Below the pieces are notes generated by a model. The model was not told where the DNA came from, searched no databases, and saw only the letters and a program-made list of their open reading frames with translations. A DNA stretch of 50,519 nucleotides, from the NCBI GenBank assembly GCA_937928425.1, contig CALFVL010000021.1, positions 1 through 50,519 on the forward strand, given 5' to 3'. Origin of the DNA: an uncultured Verrucomicrobiales bacterium. Lineage in GTDB: Bacteria; Verrucomicrobiota; Verrucomicrobiia; Verrucomicrobiales; Akkermansiaceae. Position numbers and translations under genes: made by a program. Within the stretch, counting starts at the first letter, position 1, and each line of letters begins with the position of its first letter. Shown piece by piece: positions 29,327-38,781 of the stretch.

Positions 29327-30184
29327 ATGTCCAGCCAGCGGAATAAAGCAGACCCCAAGCGCGTGACTCGTCGTGCGGCTCTAGGCCTCCTCGCTATTGC
29401 TGGACCTAGCTCGATCTGGGCTTCTGTGATCGAGCCTAATTTTCTCTCAGTCACCAGAAAGGAACTCACTCTCCCTCGTTGGCCTAAAACTTTAGACGGT
29501 TTCCGTATCGCCCAGCTTACGGATCTGCACTATCGGCCAGGCTGGGATGACACCGTTATTGTGAAACTCACGAAGACACTTAAAGAGGAACATCCTGACC
29601 TTATCACCCTTACTGGAGATTACGTCATTGAGGATCCTTCCTCACTCCCTGAGCTCATCCGAGCACTTAAAGGGATCTCGGCCACTCAGGGTGTCATTGC
29701 TTGTCCCGGAAACCACGACCGCTGGCACTGCTCTAGCTCACAACTCCGCAAAGAATTCGAAGGAGCAGGAATGGCCTATCTTCAAAATCAGGGCACTCAC
29801 ATCCATATTAAGGGAGAAAGCCTCTTCGTTAATGGACTAGACTCTATCTGGGGCGGACGGCCTCACCTACAAAAAGCATGGCAAGGTCACCGTAATGATC
29901 AGAGCGTCATCTCTCTTGTCCATGAGCCTGATATTTTCGACGAATTACATCTCACTCGCCCCTTAGATCTCCAACTCTCTGGGCATACTCATGGAGGTCA
30001 ATGCCGCGTTCCATTGTTAAATTACGCCCCAGCAAGGGTGAAATATGGGCGTAAATTTCTCTATGGCCACTTTCAGAAAGAACAATCACAGCTCTTCGTA
30101 GGGCGTGGCCTCGGAACCGTAGGTCCCCGAGTGCGCTTCGCCTGCCCTCCTGAGCTGGTCATCTTGACTCTGCGCGCATTCTAA
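29327..30184 (+). CDS. Metallophosphoesterase with putative Tat signal
   Basis: [13 protein letters not shown] twin-arginine-type N-terminus; [30 protein letters not shown] motifs. Confidence 0.93.
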   Translation: MSSQRNKADPKRVTRRAALGLLAIAGPSSIWASVIEPNFLSVTRKELTLPRWPKTLDGFRIAQLTDLHYRPGWDDTVIVKLTKTLKEEHPDLITLTGDYVIEDPSSLPELIRALKGISATQGVIACPGNHDRWHCSSSQLRKEFEGAGMAYLQNQGTHIHIKGESLFVNGLDSIWGGRPHLQKAWQGHRNDQSVISLVHEPDIFDELHLTRPLDLQLSGHTHGGQCRVPLLNYAPARVKYGRKFLYGHFQKEQSQLFVGRGLGTVGPRVRFACPPELVILTLRAF

Positions 30185-32300
30185 GCAGCAGGGCCTTAAG
30201 ATCAGCGGGCTCATCCACGGGTAACTGACACTCGCTTCCTAAGCAGAAGTAGGCTGTAGCCTTGCCATCTTGAGCTGGTAAGGATGCTGAAAACTCACTG
30301 ACTGGGCCTTCCGTCCCTGAGAGTAGCCGATGGCGTTCGAAGTTCTTCGCCGCTTCTATCAGCATCTCTTCGGCCCCCTCTACCCCTGCAATCACCAGTT
30401 TAGCAGGACGATCCAGAAAAAAGGAAAGACTCATTAACATTTCCCCCATACTCGCGGGAGATTCTCTCATCACTTTCTCATAAGAGCGTAAAGTCTGTTT
30501 AGAAATTTCGCGGAGATCCTCCCGCCCAGTCAAGGCTGACAAAATCGCAAACTCACGTGCCGCTAGCGAACTCTCGGTGGGAATCGCAGAATCAAATTGC
30601 CCTTTCAAGCGGAGCACGAGGTCTTCTCTCTGCTCTCCTTGGAAAAAACCTCCATTCATTTCATCGTAGAAGAGCCTTTTTGCTCCTTCTGCAAGTTTCA
30701 GCGCGAAGACTAAATCCTCGCCTTTCAATTCCGCCTCGTACAACTTCCGAGTCCCAGCTAAAAACATCAAGTAACTTTCAGCCTGCAGGGTGCCATCACG
30801 CTCACCATCACGCCAGCGGTGATAAAGCTGTCCTTTCTTCTCATCCCAGAGCTTGCTCTTCACAAAGCGATGCGCTTTACGAGCCGCTCCTAGGTATCTT
30901 GGATTTTCCAAGACGCGCCCTGCCCTCGCCATCGCCCCGATCATAAGTCCATTCCAAGAAGCTAAGATCTTATCGTCTACGGCTGGCGGAACCCGTTTCT
31001 CACGATGCTGCGCTAATTTTGATAAAACACCCTGAATCTTTATCTTTTCATCCTTCTCTAGACTCTCTTTAGCCTTCTTAAAATGAAGGACGTTTTGGTT
31101 CTTAAGAGCCTCAGGATCACTATAGTCGATGAAATTACCTTCATCACTCACCCCCAGCACTTCGCGCGCTAAGGCTAGCTCTTGGTCACTTAAAAGCTCG
31201 GCGAGTTCTGCCACCGTCCAGCAAAAGTATTTGCCTTCTTTACCCTCACTTTGGGCATCCTGAGCACAGTAAAAGCCCCCCTCTGGGTGGGTCAAATCGC
31301 GTAAAACATAATCAGCGATTCCTTGCGCTACCTCCCGGAAAGCCAGCTCTCCAGAAATCAACCACGCATCTAAGTAGAGTTCCAGCAACTGAGCCTGATC
31401 ATATAGCATTTTCTCGAAGTGCGGGATGAGCCATTCACGATCCACTGCGTAGCGATGAAATCCCCCTGCCACTTGGTCATGAATCCCCCCATTCATCATC
31501 CTACGGCATGTTTTTAAAATCGCCTTCCTCCCTTCCTCACCTCCAGACTGAAGGAGGAAACGAAAAACACTCGCTTGTGGAAATTTTAATTCCGTTCCCA
31601 CTCCTCCCCACACCGGATCTAATTCCGCTAACGCGCCCTGCACTGCGTATTCTAGCAGACTTTTTTTCAATTCAACCTGCTCAGTTCTTCCGCTATGACG
31701 TTCTTTAAAATATGCTCCAATCCGGCGGTGCATCTCCACGGATTGTGCGAGTAGTTCCTCACGATTCTCGCTCCAAATTCCCTGTACTTGCTGTAAGACC
31801 GAGAGAAAACCCGCTTGCCCTAATTTATCTTCAGGAGGAAAGTAGGTTCCTCCAGTCAGGGGCTTTAAGTCCGGAGTCAGAAACATATTAAGAGGCCAAC
31901 CTCCGCTTTGTTGGGTCATCGCTTGAAATGCCGTTAAATAGACCTGATCCACATCTGGTCGCTCCTCTCGATCCAGTTTAATCGAGACAAAATGCTCATT
32001 CAAGAAAGCTGCAATTTTCTCATTCTCAAAAGACTCGCGCTCCATGACGTGGCACCAATGGCAAGTTGAGTACCCCACGCTCAGTAAAATCAATTTCTTC
32101 TCGGTCTTCGCCTTTTCAAAGGCCTCCTCTCCCCAAGGAAACCAGTCAACGGGATTATGCGCATGCAAGAGTAAATAAGGGGACTTTTCCTCCTTAAGAC
32201 GATTGGCCCTCTTTTCCTCCTTTTCAGTAGCATTTGCCAGTGAAAGCGAAATCCAGCCAAGCCGCAAAATCGTCGAAAATGTAGAACGAAACATCCCCAT
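30159..32300 (-). CDS. Thioredoxin-domain (DUF255 / YyaL-like) protein
   Basis: [33 protein letters not shown]...[20 protein letters not shown]...[31 protein letters not shown]. Confidence 0.95.
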   Translation of the reverse strand: MGMFRSTFSTILRLGWISLSLANATEKEEKRANRLKEEKSPYLLLHAHNPVDWFPWGEEAFEKAKTEKKLILLSVGYSTCHWCHVMERESFENEKIAAFLNEHFVSIKLDREERPDVDQVYLTAFQAMTQQSGGWPLNMFLTPDLKPLTGGTYFPPEDKLGQAGFLSVLQQVQGIWSENREELLAQSVEMHRRIGAYFKERHSGRTEQVELKKSLLEYAVQGALAELDPVWGGVGTELKFPQASVFRFLLQSGGEEGRKAILKTCRRMMNGGIHDQVAGGFHRYAVDREWLIPHFEKMLYDQAQLLELYLDAWLISGELAFREVAQGIADYVLRDLTHPEGGFYCAQDAQSEGKEGKYFCWTVAELAELLSDQELALAREVLGVSDEGNFIDYSDPEALKNQNVLHFKKAKESLEKDEKIKIQGVLSKLAQHREKRVPPAVDDKILASWNGLMIGAMARAGRVLENPRYLGAARKAHRFVKSKLWDEKKGQLYHRWRDGERDGTLQAESYLMFLAGTRKLYEAELKGEDLVFALKLAEGAKRLFYDEMNGGFFQGEQREDLVLRLKGQFDSAIPTESSLAAREFAILSALTGREDLREISKQTLRSYEKVMRESPASMGEMLMSLSFFLDRPAKLVIAGVEGAEEMLIEAAKNFERHRLLSGTEGPVSEFSASLPAQDGKATAYFCLGSECQLPVDEPADLKALLLRMRAESR

Positions 32301-32360
32301 ATCTTAGTCCTAAGGTCGCGCGAGGACAATAAATTCAAAAAACAATGAGCCTAAGTCACT

Positions 32361-32390
32361 TTGTTACAGCGCTTTAAAAGATCTTTTAAT
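32361..32390 (+). promoter_or_regulatory. Possible sigma70-type promoter for the candidate ncRNA
   Basis: TTGTTA (32361-32366), 18-nt spacer, TTTAAT (32385-32390); predicted start near 32397. The spacer overlaps an AGCGCTTT/AAAGCGCT inverted repeat. Confidence 0.35.
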
Positions 32391-32396
32391 TAAAAG

Positions 32397-32570
32397 CGCT
32401 TTTTCTTTGAACAAAGCCCCTGATCTGGAGTCTATTATCTCTGAAAGCAGCAACTAAGTCGCAGTTTTCATGTAAGGGTGAACAGCAGTTGTCAGCTTCA
32501 GATTCAATAATAGTTTTTGGGGTTGATTGACTCAGCCACAGGGGATCTTCGGATCCCCTGTGGTCTTTTT
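32397..32570 (+). ncRNA. Candidate structured small RNA or leader RNA
   Basis: No plausible ORF; nested complementary segments AGCCCC/GGGGTT, CTATTAT/ATAATAG, TCTGAA/TTCAGA, GCAACT/AGTTGT; ends in a strong intrinsic terminator with no upstream + strand gene nearby. Confidence 0.5.
32536..32570 (+). terminator. Rho-independent terminator with UUCG tetraloop
   Basis: 12-bp perfect stem CCACAGGGGATC / GATCCCCTGTGG around TTCG, followed by TCTTTTT. Confidence 0.92.
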
Positions 32571-32713
32571 ATGTACGGCGTTTTTCTCTAGGAAAACATC
32601 CCTTAAAGCTTGCTAGAAATCCCGCCATCAGACTTGCCCCCAGCACTCATTCCACCTTAACTCTCGTCCGCGTAGCGTATATCGCCTTATCTTGACTCAC
32701 TGATTCCTCAACC

Positions 32714-34672
32714 ATGATTGAAAATATCCGTAAATACACTGGTCTTATGATCGTCGTCCTCGTCCTTCTCTTTGTAGGACTCGTCTTCCTCGGCGATGGG
32801 GTCAGTAACTCCTTCGGCAGTAAGCCAGTCATGAAAACTGCAGGGCAATCAATTTCTCAGAAAAAATTTGAGCGCAATCTAGCCGTCCGAGAACTCCCGG
32901 CCTCACTGTCATTTGCTCCCCTCCCCCGCCAAGCTCGCGTCTTAGCCAGCCATTACCTCGGTGATTCAATTATCGACTTCCAGCAGGCGAGCCCCGGTTC
33001 AATCGTCAGTCAAATGAGTTACTTCCTTCAAGTGAATTCATCCCCTGAACGCTTCATTACCAATCGCATTAGCGTGCAAAAAGCTGGAATCGATTATGGT
33101 GTGACACCCAGTAACGAGGAAGTTGAGCGCTTTGTTGAGAATGTCCTCTTTGCAGATAATGAAGGGAACTATGACATCGAAGCGTATAATGACTTCGTCA
33201 AAAACCGGATCACGAACCTCGGAGGGACAAAGGGCTTTAATGAATACGTCAAAGATCTTCTCACCGCCCAAAACCTCTCGAAACTCCTCGGGGGTGGCAT
33301 TGCCCCAGAGTTAGAAACGCTGAGAGCCATTTACGATAACGAGGGACAGGTCATCACTGCTGAGCAAATTGTCATCGAACCCGGAAACTATGAAGCGAAG
33401 GTCGAGCCCAGCGAGGACGAGATCAAGGCCTTCTATGAAGAAAATAAGGCCAATTATAATTCAGATGAATTGCGCAGTGTCTCCTACGTGCATATTCAGC
33501 CGAACTGGAAGGAAACTTTGGAAAAAATCACCGCAGAGAAAGCCGAGGCAGCTAAACTAGCCGCAGAAAAGGCAAAGGAAAAAGAGGCCGCTCAAATGAA
33601 GGCCGAAGAGGAAGCTGAAAAAGCAAACTCCACTGAAATTCCGCAGGCACCGCAAGTCACTTCTGAAGAAATGCCCAAGGAGCAATCAGAAGCCCCAGAA
33701 ACCTCTTCACCGGAAGCAGGTTCTCAGGGAGACCCCGGCGAGCTCGGTGAGCAAGCACCTGCACCAGACCAGACTGAAGCGGCTCAAGAAAGCCCTCCCA
33801 CCTCAGAAACCCAGTCTCCAGTCGACTCCTCAGCACCTGCTCAATCTGCCGAAGATCAGCTCAATGGCGCCGAGAAGAATCAGGCCGTGAATGCTCTTAC
33901 TCAAGAGGTCTCACTCTTCATCCAGAAAGTCCTCGATGACGAACTGGGGGCTAACTTTGAAGCACTTTCAAAGGAAGCAGGCTACACTCTCGTCAACACT
34001 GACTTCTTCTCCAAAACAGCCCCCCCCAAGGAACTGACTAAAAACATCCAAGACAGTCCTGTCGGGTCACTCGCTAACGCCATCTTTCTTCTTCCGGCCA
34101 ATGGAGATAGTGACGAAAAACTCAGTAACCCACATAAGACCAGTAGCGGCTGGTTCATCTTCCGCCTCGATGAGGTTAAAGAGTCAGTCCCACTCAGTTA
34201 TGAAGAGGCCAAGGTTCGCGTCACCGTCGACCTTAAGAAGAAACTGGCCCGTGAACTCATGGTTGAAGAGGCCAAAGTGGTGCACGAAAAAATCACAGCA
34301 GCACTTAAGGAAGGAAAAAGCTTTGAGGATGCCGCTAAGGCCCTCGACCACAGCGTTGAGAAAAAGCCTAAGCTCGTTGCAGGACAAAGCTTCCAAGGAC
34401 GCTTCTTCGGAGACCCCTCTTTTGAACCTGCTCGTTCTACGAATGCTGGCGAGCTCGCCCCCCTAGAATTGACCCCTTCTAAAGAAGATCCTCAGCGTGC
34501 CCTCATCATCTACGTTGATAAGCGTGAGATCGTAAAAGATGCGCAATACTCCACTCAGCTCGACAATACCTTCAATAGCCGCAGCCAAGCATCACGCTTA
34601 GTCGCTTTTGAGAATTGGCTTAACGATCGCTATAAGGAGAGTAATGTCATCCCACCAAACCCGAGTGAGTAA
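32714..34672 (+). CDS. SurA-N/PpiD-like membrane-anchored foldase
   Basis: MIENIRKYTGLMIVVLVLLFVGLVFLGDG N-terminal TM, SurA_N-like helical region, C-terminal GWFIFRLDEVKES; long E/A/P/S-rich insertion. Confidence 0.75.
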   Translation: MIENIRKYTGLMIVVLVLLFVGLVFLGDGVSNSFGSKPVMKTAGQSISQKKFERNLAVRELPASLSFAPLPRQARVLASHYLGDSIIDFQQASPGSIVSQMSYFLQVNSSPERFITNRISVQKAGIDYGVTPSNEEVERFVENVLFADNEGNYDIEAYNDFVKNRITNLGGTKGFNEYVKDLLTAQNLSKLLGGGIAPELETLRAIYDNEGQVITAEQIVIEPGNYEAKVEPSEDEIKAFYEENKANYNSDELRSVSYVHIQPNWKETLEKITAEKAEAAKLAAEKAKEKEAAQMKAEEEAEKANSTEIPQAPQVTSEEMPKEQSEAPETSSPEAGSQGDPGELGEQAPAPDQTEAAQESPPTSETQSPVDSSAPAQSAEDQLNGAEKNQAVNALTQEVSLFIQKVLDDELGANFEALSKEAGYTLVNTDFFSKTAPPKELTKNIQDSPVGSLANAIFLLPANGDSDEKLSNPHKTSSGWFIFRLDEVKESVPLSYEEAKVRVTVDLKKKLARELMVEEAKVVHEKITAALKEGKSFEDAAKALDHSVEKKPKLVAGQSFQGRFFGDPSFEPARSTNAGELAPLELTPSKEDPQRALIIYVDKREIVKDAQYSTQLDNTFNSRSQASRLVAFENWLNDRYKESNVIPPNPSE

Positions 34673-34685
34673 CGATAGAGACTCC

Positions 34686-35033
34686 ATGGCTGACACCTCC
34701 GCCCGAGACGCCTCATTTGATCGGGGAAACACCCACCTCGCTCTTGGTGAGCTAGAGCAGGCTGAGATAGCGTACCGCGAAGCGGTAGCCCTCGATGACG
34801 ACTTCTTCGACGCTTGGCAGGCCCTCGGGATGACTCTTCTTAAACTAGAACAGGTTAAAGAAGCCATCGGTTGCGGGATCAAAGCCACCCTTCTCCAGCC
34901 AGATGACCTCCTAGCTTGGACCGGACTTTCGCAAATGTATGTCCGGGATGGTCAGATCGCTGAGGCGGAGCACGCTAAGGGGAATGCCAGAATCCTCTCG
35001 ATGGGAGGAAAGGTTACTAAGTTAAAATCTTAA
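34686..35033 (+). CDS. Tetratricopeptide-repeat protein
   Basis: MADTSARDASFDRGNTHLALGELEQAEIAYREAVALDDDFFDAWQALGMTLLKLEQVKEAI TPR pattern; ATG 14 bp after the previous stop. Confidence 0.8.
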   Translation: MADTSARDASFDRGNTHLALGELEQAEIAYREAVALDDDFFDAWQALGMTLLKLEQVKEAIGCGIKATLLQPDDLLAWTGLSQMYVRDGQIAEAEHAKGNARILSMGGKVTKLKS

Positions 35034-35161
35034 AAAGACCTTCTGGGGCTTCGGGAGGAAGCCTCGTCCCTTTTATTCACTCAGGAGCCTGAGAAGAGAG
35101 TTTTACAAAGTCTCATTCTCAGGCGCTTCGGAAGCGATCTTTAGTAAACACAGTCAGGTGA

Positions 35162-37627
35162 CTACTCCTCTGAGACACTACCACATCCCGGTAAAAGAAC
35201 CTCACGTGGTTTTGCCCCATCTCCCGGTCCCACCATGCCGCGTGCTTCTAAAATATCAATCATACGCGCTGCTCGAGTATAACCGAGACGGAGGCGACGT
35301 TGCAGGAGAGAGGTGCTGGCTTTCCCCTCTGCACGAAGAACTTCAATACAACGCTCGATCGTCTCCTCGTCAGCATCAGAGACTTCTTCCTCTCCACCCT
35401 CACCTCCCGAGCCACCACTCTCGATGACCTTCTGAATACTCTCCTCAAATTTCTGCTCAGTCTGATTCGCGCAAAACCCTACGATCTGTTCCACCTCTTC
35501 ATCAGAAACGAAGGCACCCTGACAACGCTCTAACTTGGCCGATCCAGGAGGCAGGAAAAGCATATCTCCTTTACCCACTAGTTTCTCAGCCCCTTTGGTA
35601 TCCAGAATCACTCGGCTATCAAGTGAGGAAGAAACTTGGAAGGCAATTCGGCTAGGGATGTTCGCTTTGATAATTCCAGTGACCACATCAGCTCGCGGAG
35701 TTTGCGTCGCCACGATGAGGTGGATTCCTGCAGCACGGGCTTTTTGTGCGATCCGGGCGATACTTCCTTCGACGTCTGCTGGCGCCGTCTGCATCAGGTC
35801 TGCAAGCTCATCAATAATGACTACGATATAAGGGAAGCGGTCTGGGATTTCTAACTCATCTTCCTCGTCCTCAGAAGCCATCGGCCCTAGGTCACCGTCC
35901 TCGAAGGCTCTCGCCATCGACTCCACAGCTTCCTCATCCACGATGGATTCTAAATCTTCAGTCTCCTCCTCTGTGAGGACCTCCTCTTCTGGGCGAACGC
36001 GGGAATTAAAGCTATCGAAGTTTCTCACCCCGAGTTTCGCAAAGACCTTATAGCGGCGCTCCATCTCATTCACACACCACTTTAAGGCTCCCACCACTCG
36101 CCGAGGATCAGTCACTACGGGCACCACAAGATGAGGGAGCTTCGCGTAAACTTGCATCTCTACCACCTTGGGGTCGATCATGATGAATCGGAGTTCATCT
36201 GGGCCGAATTTATAAAGAATACTCGTGATAATAGAGTTAATACACACTGACTTACCAGCACCAGTGGCACCCGCGACCAGACAGTGAGGCATCGCAGCAA
36301 GATCTCCTACCACCGTATTTCCGTAAACATCCTTTCCGAGAGCTAAGGGGATTTTGCGCTTAGAACTACGGAAGGCATCATCTTGCAGGAGTTCACGCAG
36401 GGCCACAGCCACTTTATTATCATTCGCGATTTCGATTCCCACGGTATCTTTCCCAGGAATGGGGGCTAAAATATTGATCCGCTCAGCTTTTGTTGCTCGG
36501 GCTAAGTCGGCTTCTAACTGAGTGATGCGGCTTACTCGTAGACCCAGAGCTGGATAAATTTCATAGCGCGTAATCGTAGGACCTCGAGTGATGTCTCCTG
36601 CAGTCACCTCGACTCCGAAGGCTCGACAAGTCTCGATAATCATCGTCTGGGTTGCGAGTAATTCCTCGCTGAAGTCCTCAGGCTCCGCCTCCTCTTCGTC
36701 ATATTCTAAAAGGTCAAAGCCTGGGAGCTCGTAATCCTCAAAGCCCTCAGTGCTCAGGCCAGTATGACTGGCTTTCTTCCGCTCGAAGGGCCGTGAACCG
36801 AGCTCTGGATTCGAGACCCTCCGCATTGATGAATCAATAATCTGCGGAGTCGGGGTTTCCCTAAGTGCTAGCACTGCTTGCCCGTCTTCCTCGACTCCCA
36901 CCTCTTGCTCATACTCTGTTTCCACAACCTCTTTTGCCTTCTTTCGGGCGGCTCGTTTCCTCGCTGGCTTCTCAGAAACGGGGGCTACTGGAGCGACCTC
37001 CCCACGGCGCTCTGCCTTCCATTCCGTAATCCATGTCTTGACCGAAGTCGAAGCGGAGCGAGTAAAGACGACAGGATGCCAGCCCATTAAAAGCACCAAA
37101 CTCGTGAAATAAACTCCGAATAGCAGAATCGCTGATCCCGCCGTCCCGAAAAGTGTCCGGAATAGATAATTTCCCAAGCCCTCACCTAAGGCACCTCCAG
37201 CCCAGTTGCTAAGATGACCCCCTTTAAAAATCCCTAAAATATTGAAAAGGGCTGCACTTGCTAAAATCAGAATCGTAAAGCCGAGTAAAGTCCTCATTCC
37301 TAAGCGACTCTTGAACCAAGCCACCGCCACTCCTAACCAAACCACCCCCGCTGCGACTAAATAAGCCGCCGCGCCAAAGAGACCCGCAAATACCCAGCCG
37401 ATTAAAGCTCCCACCGGGCCGATCAAATTGCGGGTAGCGCCATCCACCGCACCGTCTGGAGCGAAGCTATCCACCACCACCCAGCCTACGAAATCCACTG
37501 GAGTATATCGTAAAAGCGAGAAAAATAGTAAAAGTCCTACGACGATCAGTCCCACCCCGACCATCTCCTGGCCACCCTCCTTCGCTAACACCGCGTGCTG
37601 CTTTCTCGGCTTATTCTTCTTGGCCAT
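35162..37627 (-). CDS. ftsK: DNA translocase FtsK
   Basis: N-terminal TMs; PHCLVAGATGAGKSVCINSII; VVIIDELADLM; HLIVATQTPRADVVTGIIKANIPSRIAFQV; C-terminal gamma-type TSLLQRRLRLGYTRAARMIDILEARGMVGP. Confidence 0.96.
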   Translation of the reverse strand: MAKKNKPRKQHAVLAKEGGQEMVGVGLIVVGLLLFFSLLRYTPVDFVGWVVVDSFAPDGAVDGATRNLIGPVGALIGWVFAGLFGAAAYLVAAGVVWLGVAVAWFKSRLGMRTLLGFTILILASAALFNILGIFKGGHLSNWAGGALGEGLGNYLFRTLFGTAGSAILLFGVYFTSLVLLMGWHPVVFTRSASTSVKTWITEWKAERRGEVAPVAPVSEKPARKRAARKKAKEVVETEYEQEVGVEEDGQAVLALRETPTPQIIDSSMRRVSNPELGSRPFERKKASHTGLSTEGFEDYELPGFDLLEYDEEEAEPEDFSEELLATQTMIIETCRAFGVEVTAGDITRGPTITRYEIYPALGLRVSRITQLEADLARATKAERINILAPIPGKDTVGIEIANDNKVAVALRELLQDDAFRSSKRKIPLALGKDVYGNTVVGDLAAMPHCLVAGATGAGKSVCINSIITSILYKFGPDELRFIMIDPKVVEMQVYAKLPHLVVPVVTDPRRVVGALKWCVNEMERRYKVFAKLGVRNFDSFNSRVRPEEEVLTEEETEDLESIVDEEAVESMARAFEDGDLGPMASEDEEDELEIPDRFPYIVVIIDELADLMQTAPADVEGSIARIAQKARAAGIHLIVATQTPRADVVTGIIKANIPSRIAFQVSSSLDSRVILDTKGAEKLVGKGDMLFLPPGSAKLERCQGAFVSDEEVEQIVGFCANQTEQKFEESIQKVIESGGSGGEGGEEEVSDADEETIERCIEVLRAEGKASTSLLQRRLRLGYTRAARMIDILEARGMVGPGDGAKPREVLLPGCGSVSEE

Positions 37628-37795
37628 AACTCTCTAATCGGGAAAATTAATTTATCCCTGTGGCCTGAATATCGCACGAAGCGAGGTCCTGAGGCAAGAA
37701 TGAACTTACATAGATCCACATAATCAGGCATTCTTAAGCTCTCTCCTTTTAACTCCGCCCTTGCAAGGATTCCATCCTCATCCCAGTCTCTCTTT

Positions 37796-38725
37796 ATGGA
37801 CCCTATCGTTTTCACCCCCCTTTACCAAACTCGAGTTTGGGGTGGCCGCACGCTCTCTGAACGCTACCAACGCCCCCTACCAGATGGACAACCCTACGGT
37901 GAATCTTGGGAAATCTGTGACCGCGAAAGCGAGCAATCTATCGTCTCAGAAGGTCCATTCGCTGGAATGTCTCTCCATGAACTATGGACAAAGCATCGTG
38001 AAGAGATCTTCGGCGATCAACTTCTTGGTGAGCGCTTTCCCCTCCTCATTAAAATCCTCGACGCTCGTGACGACCTCTCGATCCAAGTTCACCCCCCTCA
38101 AGAAGTCGCCCACTCACTTGGCGGTGAGCCTAAGACTGAGATGTGGTTCATCGCAGACTGTGATCCCAGCGCAAAACTCTACATTGGGCTAAAGGAAGGC
38201 TGCACTCGTGAATCCTTCCAAGCCTCGCTCGACTCCGGCACCGTCGAAAGCCAAGTTCATTCTGTCACGCCCAAGGCGGGGGAATCTATCTTCATCCCCT
38301 CAGGCCGCCTCCATGCCATAGGAGCGGGCTTCCTCATCTACGAAATTCAGCAAAATTCAGATACCACCTACCGCGTGTTTGATTGGAACCGTAAGGGTCT
38401 AGATGGACAAGCTCGTGACCTACATATTGAGCAGTCCATGGTCTCTATCGACTTCGACGATATCGAGCCCGCCATGGATCAGCCAGACGGTAAAACCCTC
38501 GCCTCGTGCCCCCACTTCGTCGTTGACCAGCTCGAGCTCCAAGAAGGAGAGACGCTCACAAGCATAAACGATCGCTTCTCCATCATCACCATCGTCTCAG
38601 GCCAAGTCATCACCCCCAGCGGGCGCAGTTTTGCTCAAGGAGACTTCTTCCTCTTAGCCCGCTCGTCTCCTGCCCTCCGCGTCACTGAGGCTAGTAAAAT
38701 CCTCCAAACTTACCTTCCCCTCTAG
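37796..38725 (+). CDS. manA: Type I mannose-6-phosphate isomerase
   Basis: RVWGGRTLSERYQRPLPDGQPYGESWEICDR; LLIKILDARDDLSIQVHP; TEMWFIAD; FIPSGRLHAIGAGFLIYEIQQNSDTTYRVFDW. Confidence 0.93.
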   Translation: MDPIVFTPLYQTRVWGGRTLSERYQRPLPDGQPYGESWEICDRESEQSIVSEGPFAGMSLHELWTKHREEIFGDQLLGERFPLLIKILDARDDLSIQVHPPQEVAHSLGGEPKTEMWFIADCDPSAKLYIGLKEGCTRESFQASLDSGTVESQVHSVTPKAGESIFIPSGRLHAIGAGFLIYEIQQNSDTTYRVFDWNRKGLDGQARDLHIEQSMVSIDFDDIEPAMDQPDGKTLASCPHFVVDQLELQEGETLTSINDRFSIITIVSGQVITPSGRSFAQGDFFLLARSSPALRVTEASKILQTYLPL

Positions 38726-38781
38726 TTCCCCATTCCCGTCTTTACCTAAAGCGTCCAGCTCGTGATACTCGAGCCATCAAG

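Noticed and set aside
35078-35134. CTCAGGAGCCTGAG and CCTGAGAA...TTCTCAGG inverted repeats between convergent genes
   Set aside because: The stems are mutually exclusive and have no T-run; perhaps part of a Rho-dependent region, but not supportable as a terminator.
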